DNA of 64,000 nt from Acholeplasma hippikon (GTDB taxonomy: Bacteria > Bacillota_I > Bacilli_A > Acholeplasmatales > Acholeplasmataceae). Positions 15,861-24,931 of this stretch are shown here, piece by piece. How positions within the stretch are numbered: the first letter of the stretch is position 1; every line of letters begins with the position of its first letter. The stretch covers positions 496,001-560,000 of the forward strand of contig NZ_LR215050.1 in NCBI RefSeq assembly GCF_900660755.1, read 5' to 3'. The position numbers and the translations under genes are program-made. The notes under the pieces were generated by a model. It saw nothing but the letters and a program-made list of their open reading frames with translations, did not search any database and had not been told where the DNA came from.

Positions 15861-16253
15861 TCATTTAATAAGCAACTTATAATGTCTAAGTTTTTCAGCA
15901 ATCATCTCATCTAGTGATTTCGTATATTTATAGACATACTTTGTTAATAAATCTAATGATTTAAAAATATTTTCTTTATTTTTTTGACTTAAAATAAGTT
16001 CTTTTAGCGCTTGTAGGAAGTATTTTTCATATTTGATTTCATGTTTTAGTAACTCATCTATTTGCATAATATATTCATTTAAGTTTTTATCAAAATGATT
16101 TAAAATCTCATCCTTTAACTTGCTATAACTTGAAAAATCATAAGGACCAAATATTTCATTAATCCATACGATAAAATCTTTATCATTTAACTTTTTAAAC
16201 TCATTTTTATACACACGATCAATATTTAGATCAGCAAAAATATTTTTCTTCAT
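15861..16253 (-). CDS. Hypothetical protein, helical, unknown function
   Basis: 131 residues from the ATG at 16253, which has Shine-Dalgarno GAGGT at 6 bp. The longer frame from 16304 would start inside the terminator of the upstream gene and is rejected. The protein is Lys/Glu/Leu-rich and almost entirely helical, without signal peptide or membrane segment. I do not recognise it. It follows the amidohydrolase gene but is separated from it by a terminator. Confidence 0.65.
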   Translation of the reverse strand: MKKNIFADLNIDRVYKNEFKKLNDKDFIVWINEIFGPYDFSSYSKLKDEILNHFDKNLNEYIMQIDELLKHEIKYEKYFLQALKELILSQKNKENIFKSLDLLTKYVYKYTKSLDEMIAEKLRHYKLLIK

Positions 16254-16276
16254 CTTATACCTCGATTTCATTATAT

Positions 16277-16302
16277 AAAAAAGGTGTTGGAAAACCAACA
16301 CC
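16277..16302 (-). terminator. Terminator of the M20 amidohydrolase gene
   Basis: GGTGTTGG pairs perfectly with CCAACACC around TTTT, followed by T6 on the minus strand. Confidence 0.88.
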
Positions 16303-16306
16303 AAAG

Positions 16307-17437
16307 TTATTTAAATAAGTTTAATTTTTTTGAAACTCGAATATAAAAATTCAATCCATTAACTAATACTTTTTCATCAAAGTTGAATTTATTATTATGC
16401 AAAGGATAGATAAAATCTTTTTCTACATTTTTAGTTCCAATAAATGAAAATATACCTGGCACTTCTTTTTGGTAATATGCAAAGTCTTCGCTAAATGTAT
16501 AAGCATTTTCCAATTTATATTCATTTTCTTCAAACGATGATTTTACTAATTCAAATAATGTTTTATCATTATTAACTGCTGGATAATATTCTTTAAAGAT
16601 AAAGCCATCATATTCAACATTGAATTGTTCTTTATTGGCATGAACTGTTTTTAAAATTTGTGACTTTAACGTTTCAAAAACTTCATCGGTAAACGCTCTA
16701 ACTGTACCTGTGATTTTTACTTCATTTGCTATAATATTTTCAGCCTCACCACCATTAATAGTACCAATTGTGATAACAGCAGGATCAAATGGATTAATGT
16801 TACGACTTACAATTTGATGGAGACCTACAACTAAGTTGGATGCTGCTAAAATTGCATCTACGCCTTGATGTGGTTGTGCTCCATGTGCACTCTTACCTTT
16901 AATGATGAATTCAAGCTCGGCATTTCTTGCTAAGAATGGTCCTTCTTTAATACCGATTAATCCTTCTTCTAGTCCAGGAAATAAATGCAAGCCAAATATT
17001 TTAGTTACATTATAATCTTTTAAAGCACCCTCTTTAATCATTACCTCAGCACCACCTGGTCCTTCTTCTGCAGGCTGAAAAATAAAGACGATAGATTCAT
17101 TTAATAATTCTTGTTTACTTACATATTCAGCAAAACCTAATAACATTGCTGTATGTCCATCATGACCACATGCATGCATTTTACCTTCATGTTTAGATTT
17201 AAATGGAACATCACACATTTCAGTTACAGGTAAGGCATCCATATCTGCACGAAATGCAACTGCACGATTAAGTTTTCCTTTTTTAAAAGCGACCAACCCA
17301 GTTTTAGCATTTACTTTTGGTTCATAGCCAAAAGAGATTAATTTTTCTTTCACATATGCACTTGTTTTCTCTAAATCAAAACCTAGTTCTGGTATTTGAT
17401 GTAAGTCTCTTCTATACTGTGTAAGTTTTTCTAACAT
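16307..17437 (-). CDS. M20-family amidohydrolase (N-acyl-amino-acid or hippurate hydrolase type)
   Basis: 376 residues. Metal site segments are RADMDALP (63-70) and HACGHDGH (88-95), followed by FQPAEEGPGGAEVMI and the dimerisation domain with KGKSAHGAQPHQGVDAI; the last metal ligand is in the C-terminal HNNKF segment. This is the HipO/YkuR/AmhX group, which removes acyl or acetyl groups from amino acids, cytosolic, binding two divalent metals. N-acetyl-diaminopimelate deacetylase is an unlikely alternative because mollicutes lack peptidoglycan. Monocistronic; substrate not determinable from sequence. Confidence 0.88.
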   Translation of the reverse strand: MLEKLTQYRRDLHQIPELGFDLEKTSAYVKEKLISFGYEPKVNAKTGLVAFKKGKLNRAVAFRADMDALPVTEMCDVPFKSKHEGKMHACGHDGHTAMLLGFAEYVSKQELLNESIVFIFQPAEEGPGGAEVMIKEGALKDYNVTKIFGLHLFPGLEEGLIGIKEGPFLARNAELEFIIKGKSAHGAQPHQGVDAILAASNLVVGLHQIVSRNINPFDPAVITIGTINGGEAENIIANEVKITGTVRAFTDEVFETLKSQILKTVHANKEQFNVEYDGFIFKEYYPAVNNDKTLFELVKSSFEENEYKLENAYTFSEDFAYYQKEVPGIFSFIGTKNVEKDFIYPLHNNKFNFDEKVLVNGLNFYIRVSKKLNLFK

Positions 17438-17523
17438 CGTAAAATCCTCAAATCTTTTTTATTTTCATAATATAAAACCATTCTAACACTAAATTAAAAC
17501 ATGTCAATGTTTAACCTAATAAT

Positions 17524-17545
17524 AAAAAAGGATGAGTTAACATCC
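17524..17545 (-). terminator. Terminator of the 5'-nucleotidase gene
   Basis: GGATG pairs with CATCC around GTTAAC-containing loop, followed by T6 on the minus strand, five bases after the stop codon. Confidence 0.75.
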
Positions 17546-17549
17546 ATTT

Positions 17550-19256
17550 TTAAAACTCTAAATAAGACTCTTTTTTATTAATGAAAGTAATTGATACTAA
17601 CTGAGTCAATGTAACTCGGTTTTCCATATTCCAATTTAAGTAGCCCATCTCTTTTTGAAGTTCAACATTTTCAACAAACATATCTAATATAGTTAAACCA
17701 GTATACTTCACATCAAGCCCTGCTTTTAAGATTGAACTGCCACCATATATATAATCGTTAGTTGCAACCACATAGTATTTGTTTGGGTCTATATTATTTT
17801 GGTTTAAACCTGTTTTAAAAGTATTTGCATTTCCACTTAAAACATAATTTAAATTTCTACCTAAAATTTTAACTGTAACTACTGTATTATCAAATGGTGA
17901 AATTTGGAACAGTTTAGAGTAACTCATACCTTCACCTTGACTAATATCATCTCTTGTTCCACCAAAGTTATGAATAGCTACATCAGCATTCGTTTTTTCA
18001 AGCATTAAATCAGTGATAAAATAAGCAACTTCATCTCTTGAATAATATTTACTTGAATAAAGAATTGGTTCATACAATGGTTCGATTTCTTCATGATAGA
18101 AATCAACCTTTTCTTTTACTTTTGGATGTTCAGTATTTAATCTAGGTTCATTATATTTATTTAAGTTAATTGCTTCTTTTACTTTTACACCATTTTTTTG
18201 ATCATAACTTAACACAAGTTTTCCTAGGTAAGTGCCATTTGCTCCAGATTGAATCACAGGTTTACCATTTACATATCTTACATAATTATAATGTGTATGA
18301 CCATTAAACACAGCATCAACTGTTTGATTACCAGTAAAACGTGTAACTGCTTCATTATATTGTGAACTATCTTGGTGATTCACCGCAATCACAATATCAG
18401 CACCTTCGTTTGTTCTCACATGTTCTGCTAACTTTTGTGTACGTTCAACCGGATCTATAAAAATGTATTTTTCAACTCTTGTAAAGGAAATACTTGATTC
18501 TAAACCATAACCAATCGTTCCAATTACTGCAATCTTTAATCCTTGTTTATTAATGATTGTGTATTCACCCATATCATCAATTAGTTTGTAGGTATTTTTA
18601 TCATAAATATTTGCACCTAAAATTGGGTAATTTGCTTGAAGTTCATTTTCGCCATTAAAATAAGGCATAATTACTTCTTCAAAGCCCCAATCAAATTCAT
18701 GATTACCTACAACGAAGGCATCTAATTTCATATCATTTAAAATATCAATTACAGACGCACCATCATAATAATTTGAAATAATTTGACCTTGCAATAAATC
18801 CCCGCCACCTAAAAATAAAGTTTCATCTGGCTTATTTGTTTTATCCGTTAAAACAACGTTGGCAATACTTGCTAAACCCATACTCGAACCATCTGCTAAA
18901 ACTGCCCCATGTAAGTCATTAATATAATAGAACGTAAATTCAGCGTTTTCAGGTTTATTAGGGTTACTATCAATAAATTTCGCAAATAAATATAAATCAC
19001 TAGTAACCGGATCAACAAAATCATATTTTGTTGAAAAATCTAAATCTAAATACCAGCCTTTAAACTCATAATTATCTTTACTTGGACTTTGAGGCTCTAA
19101 AGCAATTTTTCCAGCAACAATGGTTTGTTCTAAATAAGTTTTATAATCAACCATGTATGTTATTTTAAAAGTTTCTTTTTCTTCTTCGGTTTTAAAACAA
19201 GAAACCAGTATAACCATACTTATGATAATCATAAAACCTGTTAATATTTTTTTCAT
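17550..19256 (-). CDS. 5'-nucleotidase/UshA-type lipoprotein with N-terminal beta-grasp repeat
   Basis: A signal peptide with lipobox LVSC gives a lipid-anchored Cys20. Residues 30-95 are a Listeria/Bacteroides-type (Flg_new, InlB B-repeat) unit ending FKGWYLDLDF...LYLFAKF. The metallophosphatase follows with DLHG (114-117), GGDLLQG, VGNHEFDWG, NHQD and NGHTH, then the 5'-nucleotidase C-terminal domain (VAIHNFGGTRDDI, FQISPFDNTVV). It should hydrolyse extracellular nucleotides to nucleosides for uptake. It follows guaC by 34 bp with no terminator between, so both may be co-transcribed, linking nucleotide scavenging to purine interconversion. Confidence 0.88.
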   Translation of the reverse strand: MKKILTGFMIIISMVILVSCFKTEEEKETFKITYMVDYKTYLEQTIVAGKIALEPQSPSKDNYEFKGWYLDLDFSTKYDFVDPVTSDLYLFAKFIDSNPNKPENAEFTFYYINDLHGAVLADGSSMGLASIANVVLTDKTNKPDETLFLGGGDLLQGQIISNYYDGASVIDILNDMKLDAFVVGNHEFDWGFEEVIMPYFNGENELQANYPILGANIYDKNTYKLIDDMGEYTIINKQGLKIAVIGTIGYGLESSISFTRVEKYIFIDPVERTQKLAEHVRTNEGADIVIAVNHQDSSQYNEAVTRFTGNQTVDAVFNGHTHYNYVRYVNGKPVIQSGANGTYLGKLVLSYDQKNGVKVKEAINLNKYNEPRLNTEHPKVKEKVDFYHEEIEPLYEPILYSSKYYSRDEVAYFITDLMLEKTNADVAIHNFGGTRDDISQGEGMSYSKLFQISPFDNTVVTVKILGRNLNYVLSGNANTFKTGLNQNNIDPNKYYVVATNDYIYGGSSILKAGLDVKYTGLTILDMFVENVELQKEMGYLNWNMENRVTLTQLVSITFINKKESYLEF

Positions 19257-19290
19257 TTTTTCTCCTATTTTTGATTATCTGAAACCATTG

Positions 19291-20268
19291 TTAAATTGTA
19301 TCTCCATTAAAGATTGAATTTTTAACAATAACATAATCAACTTTAGTAATTGCTTCTAAATCTTTACCACCAGCATATGAAATACTTGATTGTAAGTCTT
19401 GTTCCATTTCTTTTAATGTATCTTGAATCTTACCTTTGTGAGGAATTAAAATTTTCTTACCTTCAACATTAACTTTAGCACCTTTTTGGTATTCAGATGC
19501 TGAACCAAAATATTCTTTGAATAATTGTTCACCAACTGGGATTGTTTTACCTGGTGATTCTTCATGTCCAGCAAATAAGTAACCAATCATAATCATGGTT
19601 GCACCAAATCTAATTGATTTAGCGATATCCCCATGTGTTCTTACACCACCATCAGCAATAATTGGTTTTCTTGCTGCTTTTGCACAACGCGCTAATGCAG
19701 CTAACTGCCAACCACCTGTACCAAATCCTGTTTTAATTTTAGTAATACATACTTTACCTGGACCAACACCAACCTTAGTTGCATCTGCACCAGCATTTTC
19801 TAATTCTCTAACTGCTTCTGGTGTTGCAACATTACCTGCAATAACAAATGTTTCAGGTAAATGTTTTTTTAGGTGGTGAATCATATCAATCACTTGATCA
19901 GAATGACCATGCGCAATATCAATTGTTACATAATCAGGTTTTAACCCTAATTTAGCCATTTCTTCAACAAATTCATATTCTTTATCCTTCACACCAACCG
20001 AAATAGATGTGTATAGCCCTAATTCATTCATCTTTTGAATGAAAGGAATTCTTCCTGCTTCATCAAAACGGTGCATGATATAGAAATAACCGTTTTGCGC
20101 TAACCAAATCGCTAGTTTCTCATCAATAATTGTTGCCATGTTAGCTGGAACTACTGGTAATTTAAACCTTCTATTACCAAATTCTACGGTTGTGTCACAC
20201 TCACTTCTACTTTTTACTATACATTTAGAAGGAATTAGTTGTATATCTTCATAATCAAATACTTGCAT
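19291..20268 (-). CDS. guaC: GMP reductase
   Basis: 325 residues of the IMPDH/GMPR barrel without CBS domains. [20 protein letters not shown] holds the catalytic Cys174, and [19 protein letters not shown] is the phosphate-binding part. It matches the short bacterial GuaC type ([17 protein letters not shown]-terminus) rather than IMP dehydrogenase. The enzyme reduces GMP to IMP with NADPH, letting the cell make adenine nucleotides from salvaged guanine. Shine-Dalgarno AAGGAGAGAG. First gene of a probable two-gene unit with the nucleotidase. Confidence 0.93.
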   Translation of the reverse strand: MQVFDYEDIQLIPSKCIVKSRSECDTTVEFGNRRFKLPVVPANMATIIDEKLAIWLAQNGYFYIMHRFDEAGRIPFIQKMNELGLYTSISVGVKDKEYEFVEEMAKLGLKPDYVTIDIAHGHSDQVIDMIHHLKKHLPETFVIAGNVATPEAVRELENAGADATKVGVGPGKVCITKIKTGFGTGGWQLAALARCAKAARKPIIADGGVRTHGDIAKSIRFGATMIMIGYLFAGHEESPGKTIPVGEQLFKEYFGSASEYQKGAKVNVEGKKILIPHKGKIQDTLKEMEQDLQSSISYAGGKDLEAITKVDYVIVKNSIFNGDTI

Positions 20269-20326
20269 CGTTTCTCTCTCTCCTTTTATTTTTTTGAACC
20301 AAAATTATGATATCACATTAACTGAT

Positions 20327-20360
20327 AAAATTAAAAGGAAAGTAACTATCAATTACTTCC
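20327..20360 (-). terminator. Terminator of the acyl-ACP thioesterase gene
   Basis: GGAAGTAA pairs with TTACTTTCC (one bulge), then TTTTAATTTT on the minus strand; it overlaps the stop codon. Confidence 0.7.
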
Positions 20361-21069
20361 CTTTCCTAAATTCAACAATAACATTCAAGTTATTTTCATC
20401 ATCATAAAAATATATTATATATCCATTATCTACTACATATGTTTTTAATGTCATTACATCTAAATAATTAAATGCATATTTATACTCACATACTAATGTA
20501 TCAAATTCAAAATCAAACGGTAATTGATTATATGCAAACTCAACATAGAAGGCATTATTTAAATGATTATAATAATCTAAATGAGAAGCTTCAACAACTT
20601 GTTTTGATTCCTTCACAAACTTTTGATTACGATCTAAATTAATTTTTCTGCCTTCATAATGCATTGGATGTTTTGTGCTTGAAGTGATTGCTTCAATCAC
20701 ATCAAGTGGTAATCGATACGGTGTTAATGTGTCCATGCTAATAAATGAACCTAAGCAATATGATTCAACTATAATCTCGTTATTTTTTCCATAAACTAAC
20801 GAATTTCTATATCCTAAAAAAGGTTTAGTATCGTATGGAAAAGTTACTAAAGTTAATGCATCATTATAGACTGGCCATTTCTTTATATGAACATAGCGGT
20901 AATTTAATAAAATACCTACATTATTTTCTTTTGATAGTGCCGAAAGTGGCTCTATAGACTCAATATGAGACCCTTCTAAGTCTTGAATGACATCTATTAA
21001 GTCTTTGATTCTAATATGGTTATGAAAGCCAATTTCTGATGCTTTAACCACTCGGTTTTCTTTATACAT
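20353..21069 (-). CDS. Acyl-ACP thioesterase (FAT family)
   Basis: 238 residues from ATG 21069, chosen because Shine-Dalgarno AAGGAG lies 7 bp upstream; the longer frame to 21135 covers the promoter. Two hot-dog domains are recognisable: ASEIGFHNHIRIKDLI and LGYRNSLVYG in the first, ASHLDYYNHLNNAFYVEF (catalytic Asn/His region of PF01643) in the second. It frees fatty acids from acyl-carrier protein. Acholeplasma makes its own saturated fatty acids, so this is a plausible last step before lipid assembly; pathway partners are not in the window. Confidence 0.82.
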   Translation of the reverse strand: MYKENRVVKASEIGFHNHIRIKDLIDVIQDLEGSHIESIEPLSALSKENNVGILLNYRYVHIKKWPVYNDALTLVTFPYDTKPFLGYRNSLVYGKNNEIIVESYCLGSFISMDTLTPYRLPLDVIEAITSSTKHPMHYEGRKINLDRNQKFVKESKQVVEASHLDYYNHLNNAFYVEFAYNQLPFDFEFDTLVCEYKYAFNYLDVMTLKTYVVDNGYIIYFYDDENNLNVIVEFRKGK

Positions 21070-21088
21070 ATGCATACTCCTTAATACC

Positions 21089-21117
21089 ATTATACTTTTT
21101 TTCACACATCTTTGAAA
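21089..21117 (-). promoter_or_regulatory. Promoter of the acyl-ACP thioesterase gene
   Basis: TTTCAA (21112-21117), 17 bp, TATAAT (21089-21094), reading left, 20 bp before the chosen ATG; this supports the shorter start. Confidence 0.6.
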
Positions 21118-21177
21118 GGATATGTAATTTTTCAAAAAAATGTGATACCATATTATTATTGAAAGGAAGCCTCAACC

Positions 21178-21546
21178 ATGAAATTTTTACTTAGACTTGT
21201 TTTTAACAGATTAATCCTATCATTATTAATTATCTTATTCTTCGCACTAGATTATAATTTTGTTAAATTAAATCCTGTCCAATATTATGCATTTGAAAAG
21301 CCAGTTGTTGCGGCTACTGAATACTATGAAATTGAATTAGGTGAAGCCAAATTCTATGTTCATATTGCTTATGATAACGAAAGAATACACTTAGTTCCAA
21401 CAAATGAAGTTCCAAGTTCTTCTTTAACATTAAATAAACCTATCATCTCATGGTATTACTACGGTTTAGCTTTAGCATTAGCTAATATTATTCCATTTGG
21501 ATTTTTCTTCAAATCTAATAAGAAAAAAGATAAGAAAAAACGTTAA
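21178..21546 (+). CDS. Small membrane protein, unknown function
   Basis: 122 residues with a transmembrane helix near each end (about 8-25 and 92-112), a ~65-residue loop between them predicted outside, and a highly basic C-terminal tail KKKDKKKR inside. Shine-Dalgarno GAAAGGAAG. It is divergent from the thioesterase gene with ~100 bp between. I do not recognise the family. A decayed IS copy begins 19 bp after its stop codon and may have removed its terminator. Confidence 0.7.
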   Translation: MKFLLRLVFNRLILSLLIILFFALDYNFVKLNPVQYYAFEKPVVAATEYYEIELGEAKFYVHIAYDNERIHLVPTNEVPSSSLTLNKPIISWYYYGLALALANIIPFGFFFKSNKKKDKKKR

Positions 21547-21596
21547 AATTTAAAAAGGACATAATGAAGTAGTCAGTACTTTGTAGACATAAAAAA

Positions 21597-22433
21597 TTAT
21601 CTAAACCCTAATTCAGTTCTATACTGTATTGGGGTTTTATATTTTAATGAGTATGCGAGTCTTTCATTATTAAAATATGCTACATACTTTTTAATAATTT
21701 CTAATGGTTTATCACTATGATAAAAATCATAATCATATTTAAGTTCGTCTTTAATCCAACCATTAAGTGATTCAACAATTGGATTATCTGTAGGGGTTGC
21801 TATTCTCGACATTGATCTTTTTATGGTATGATTAAATAAAGAGTTGAAGCCTCTTGAGGTATATATTGCTCCTTGATCAGAGTGCACAATCGTGTCAAGG
21901 TTCATATATCCTCTTTTTTCTTTTTCATCTATAAAGTTTTTTGCAGCATTATAATGATTTATTGGACTTAAACCATAATTACTGCGTCTTATATCGTAGG
22001 CTATAATTGTATTATCGAATAAATCAATATATAGATTCCAGTCATATTTACCACTTTTATGAGTGAGTATTGTTGTATCTGTACATACTTTCTCAAATGG
22101 ACGACTTGCATCAAAATCATGTAGTAAATTTGGATAAATCTCATGTTCTTTTCCAGCCTTGTGTCGCTTTATTCTTGCTTTTGAACGAATACCTAATAAC
22201 TTACAACACTTATGACATAAAAGATCTGAAAAGTATCAATTTGTTTTATCTCTAATATACGATGCTCTATGTTTATATCCCCATATCTTATGTTTAACAT
22301 AAGTTTCTTTAATTTCTTCTATTAACCATAATCTATTTGCTTGGTATCTGTTTATGATACCTTTTCTTTTTACCCATTTATAATATCCAGAACGCGATAC
22401 ACTCATATATAGACATAAGCTTTCAATATTCAT
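21597..22433 (-). pseudogene. IS3 OrfB with one internal stop
   Basis: The frame matches intact OrfB throughout (NIESLCLYMSVSRSGYYKW at the start, NERLAYSLKYKTPIQYRTEL at the end), but a TGA at 22236-22238 replaces the Arg codon of RNKTKRYF. Downstream of that stop the frame is open to 21597, so only one lesion kills the gene. DDE residues are retained in the remaining part. Confidence 0.93.
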
Positions 22434-22450
22434 TTCTTTACTTAATAAAT

Positions 22451-22834
22451 CTATGATTTCGTATTCACTTTGGATTGTCTTTTTAATTTTATTTCCATCA
22501 CCTCCTCGGTTGTGTATCCTTTTTTTAAACGTTCATTCTCTATTCTTAATTTCATATTTTCATATTGAAGTTGTTCTAATTCTGAGAGTTTTTTCTTACG
22601 ACTGAATTTAGTTAGTGGGTTTCCTGGTTTTCTTTTATTCTATAATGCCTCTATTCCACCTTCATTATATTTTCTAATCCAGTTTGATATCATTCCATGA
22701 GATACATTATTTTTTCTTCCTAGTTCCATGGCACTATATTCACCCGATAGAACCAGCTTAACATATTTATATTTTGCTTCTTTACTCCAGTAACGTGATT
22801 CAGTTTTATTCTTAACACCTTTGGGTCTTCCCAT
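22451..22834 (-). pseudogene. IS3 OrfA with one internal stop
   Basis: The sequence matches OrfA of the intact copy, but GAG has become TAG at 22640-22642 (after GGIEAL). The HTH part remains readable (64 residues); a truncated OrfA could still bind IS ends and act as an inhibitor, which is speculation. Confidence 0.92.
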
Positions 22835-22926
22835 TAATTGTTCCTCCTGATAAATAAATTATACAAAAAAGATGCTAGTAGTTTTTTGTGTCTACTAACA
22901 TCTTACTATTTCAATAAGTCTTTTTT

Positions 22927-23901
22927 TTATTTGATTTTGTATTTAACTTTGTTTAAATCAGCAATTTCTTTCACGCCTAGAATAACCATAATCTTCTTTA
23001 AATCGTAAATAAATTTATTGATTATTTCTACTGCTTCTTCATAATCTAATTTATATAAATTTAAGAAAAATTTAGACATACCTACTGCTTTTGCTCCTAA
23101 GACTAAAGATTTAATAACATCAAGTGGATTTCTAATACCTCCTGATGCATAAATATTTAAATCTTTTTCATTTTTTAATTGAATTAATATATCTGCAGTA
23201 TCTAAACTAAAATCTTCTAAATAACTATAATCGTCTTTACCTCGTTTGGTTTCAATTTCTAAGAAGTTAGTGCCACCACTTCCAGCAACATCAATGTTTT
23301 TCACGCCTAATGTTTTCAACTTATTAATTGTTTTTTGACTCAAACCCATACCAACCTGTTTAACAACTACAGGCTTATCTAAGCCATTAACAATAGACTT
23401 AATATTTTCACTCCACTTTGTGAAATCTCTATCACCTTCAGGCATGACTAACTCTTGTACCAAATTAAGGTGAATACTTAATGCATTAGCATCAATCATT
23501 GTTATTGCTCTTTTAGCATCTTCTAATTGATAGTTTGGGTTAATATTGCCAACTAAAATTCCTTTGTGATTTAATCTTGTTACTTTAAATGAATCCTCAA
23601 AATTAGAATCCTTTAAAGCAATAGATTGACTTCCTGTAACCATAGGAATGTTAAAGTGACTAGCTAATTTAGATAAGAATTCATTAATTTGATGTGCTTT
23701 TTCTGATCCACCTGTCATGGCATTGATATAAATCGGATAAGAAATTTCATATCCTAGATAACTAGATTTTAAATTAACATCATTTACGCCAAAATCAGGT
23801 AAATCTGTTGATTCTAATACAATATCATCAAATCGATTAGCTTTTTCTTTTTGTAGAAGTGCTAACCTAATATGATCATCTTTTCTACTACTACTCATCA
23901 T
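22927..23901 (-). CDS. fni: Type 2 isopentenyl-diphosphate delta-isomerase
   Basis: 324 residues of the FMN-dependent type: RKDDHIRLAL near the N-terminus, INAMTGGS, HLNLVQELVMPEGDRDF (Gln/Glu and Asn of the active site), KQVGMGLS and AGSGGTNF. It interconverts isopentenyl and dimethylallyl diphosphate using FMN and NADPH. It is the last gene of the mevalonate operon, overlapping the phosphomevalonate kinase gene by 11 bp. Only 13 bp separate its stop codon from the inserted IS, so its native terminator may be displaced. Confidence 0.95.
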   Translation of the reverse strand: MMSSSRKDDHIRLALLQKEKANRFDDIVLESTDLPDFGVNDVNLKSSYLGYEISYPIYINAMTGGSEKAHQINEFLSKLASHFNIPMVTGSQSIALKDSNFEDSFKVTRLNHKGILVGNINPNYQLEDAKRAITMIDANALSIHLNLVQELVMPEGDRDFTKWSENIKSIVNGLDKPVVVKQVGMGLSQKTINKLKTLGVKNIDVAGSGGTNFLEIETKRGKDDYSYLEDFSLDTADILIQLKNEKDLNIYASGGIRNPLDVIKSLVLGAKAVGMSKFFLNLYKLDYEEAVEIINKFIYDLKKIMVILGVKEIADLNKVKYKIK

Positions 23902-24931
23902 AACTCCAAACTTTCATTTCAAGCGGAAACAATTTCGCATCTTCCCATGCTTTAAATAAATCTATCTTATTTTCTATTTGATTTAAAATTGCAAACCCAC
24001 AGTCACCAAATCCTGCGCCAGATGATTTAGCTAAATACCCAAAACTTTCTGCAATCTCAATCATTTTTTTAAATGGTTCTGATTCAATAATAATACCAGC
24101 TTCATTTTCTAATTCTTGAAGCATCTCACGATAAACCTTCACCATATGTTTCATTGTGTAATAATCATTTCTAATCAATGCTTCTTTAAATTGTGTAACA
24201 ACTAAATAAGTTTTATTTAAGAAGTTTTGATACCAAGGACTGTTATTAAGCTTTAAAACCTTCTCAGTATATGTTTTTGTTGACATTGATAGTCCACTAA
24301 AACAAATTGCCAGTTCCATTTTTGGGTGATCTAATTTTTCAATTTTCAATTGTGGCCAAGTTGATTCCATAAATTCATCAATTTGACCTTTTTTATTTAA
24401 TACCCAAACTAAATCATAACGTTTATAATGAACCCAACCACCATATATAGAGGCTGCAAGTTCACCACCACTTGTGACATCATTAATTTCTATTTGTGCT
24501 AAAACGGAAAGTTTGAATAAATCCAACTCCGTAAAATCAACATGGTGATACCTTAAAATTCCTTTGATAATTGCGATAATAACTGCACCTGATGAACCTA
24601 AGCCATATTTCTTATGGTCTTGATTCGTTAACTCTGATTCTAAAGTAATGCGATAAATTGATGGAATAACCTTTTTATACTTTAAGTACATATGAGCTAC
24701 ATAGATTGCTGCCTTAGCATGTTGTAATGAGTCATACATTAAAACAGGCATCTTCTCAGACATCATCCATTTGAAACGCCCCATTTCAGAAGAGAATTCA
24801 TAGTCAGTTGCTGCTTCAATTTGCAAATTAACAAACTTATCAATCGCAACTAAAACAGCCTCATTACCAGACTTTAATATTGAATATTCGCCAATAATAT
24901 ATAATTTCCCAGGAATTTTTAGTGTTATCAA
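23891..24931 (-). CDS. mvaK2: Phosphomevalonate kinase
   Basis: 346 residues of the GHMP kinase fold: N-terminal substrate segment KIPGKLYIIGEYSILKSGNEAV, ATP loop YGLGSSGAVIIAI, and C-terminal AKSSGAGFGDCG. The length and IPGKLYIIGEYS start distinguish it from mevalonate kinase. It phosphorylates phosphomevalonate to the diphosphate. Overlaps mvaD by ATGA and fni by 11 bp, so translation is coupled. Confidence 0.93.
   Translation of the reverse strand: MITLKIPGKLYIIGEYSILKSGNEAVLVAIDKFVNLQIEAATDYEFSSEMGRFKWMMSEKMPVLMYDSLQHAKAAIYVAHMYLKYKKVIPSIYRITLESELTNQDHKKYGLGSSGAVIIAIIKGILRYHHVDFTELDLFKLSVLAQIEINDVTSGGELAASIYGGWVHYKRYDLVWVLNKKGQIDEFMESTWPQLKIEKLDHPKMELAICFSGLSMSTKTYTEKVLKLNNSPWYQNFLNKTYLVVTQFKEALIRNDYYTMKHMVKVYREMLQELENEAGIIIESEPFKKMIEIAESFGYLAKSSGAGFGDCGFAILNQIENKIDLFKAWEDAKLFPLEMKVWSYDE

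Larger units (their letters stand above)
21565..22913 (-). mobile_element. Second copy of the IS3-family element, inactivated
   Basis: 1349 bp, the same length as the copy at 12743-14091, in opposite orientation, with the same terminal repeats. ATAA flanks both ends (21561-21564 and 22914-22917), a 4-bp duplication. Many substitutions but no net indel separate the copies. Both reading frames carry a nonsense mutation. Confidence 0.93.

Noticed and set aside
15861-16304. Start of the 131-residue hypothetical protein at 16304
   Set aside because: The first 17 codons cover the terminator of the preceding gene; ATG 16253 has a proper Shine-Dalgarno.
19595-19879. 94-residue rightward frame inside guaC
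   Set aside because: Antisense shadow with low-complexity Pro/Ala/Asn composition; guaC is clearly the real gene.
21597-22834. TGA read as tryptophan, making OrfB of the second IS intact
   Set aside because: TGA ends several housekeeping genes here, and the intact copy has Arg, not Trp, at this position; OrfA also has a TAG.
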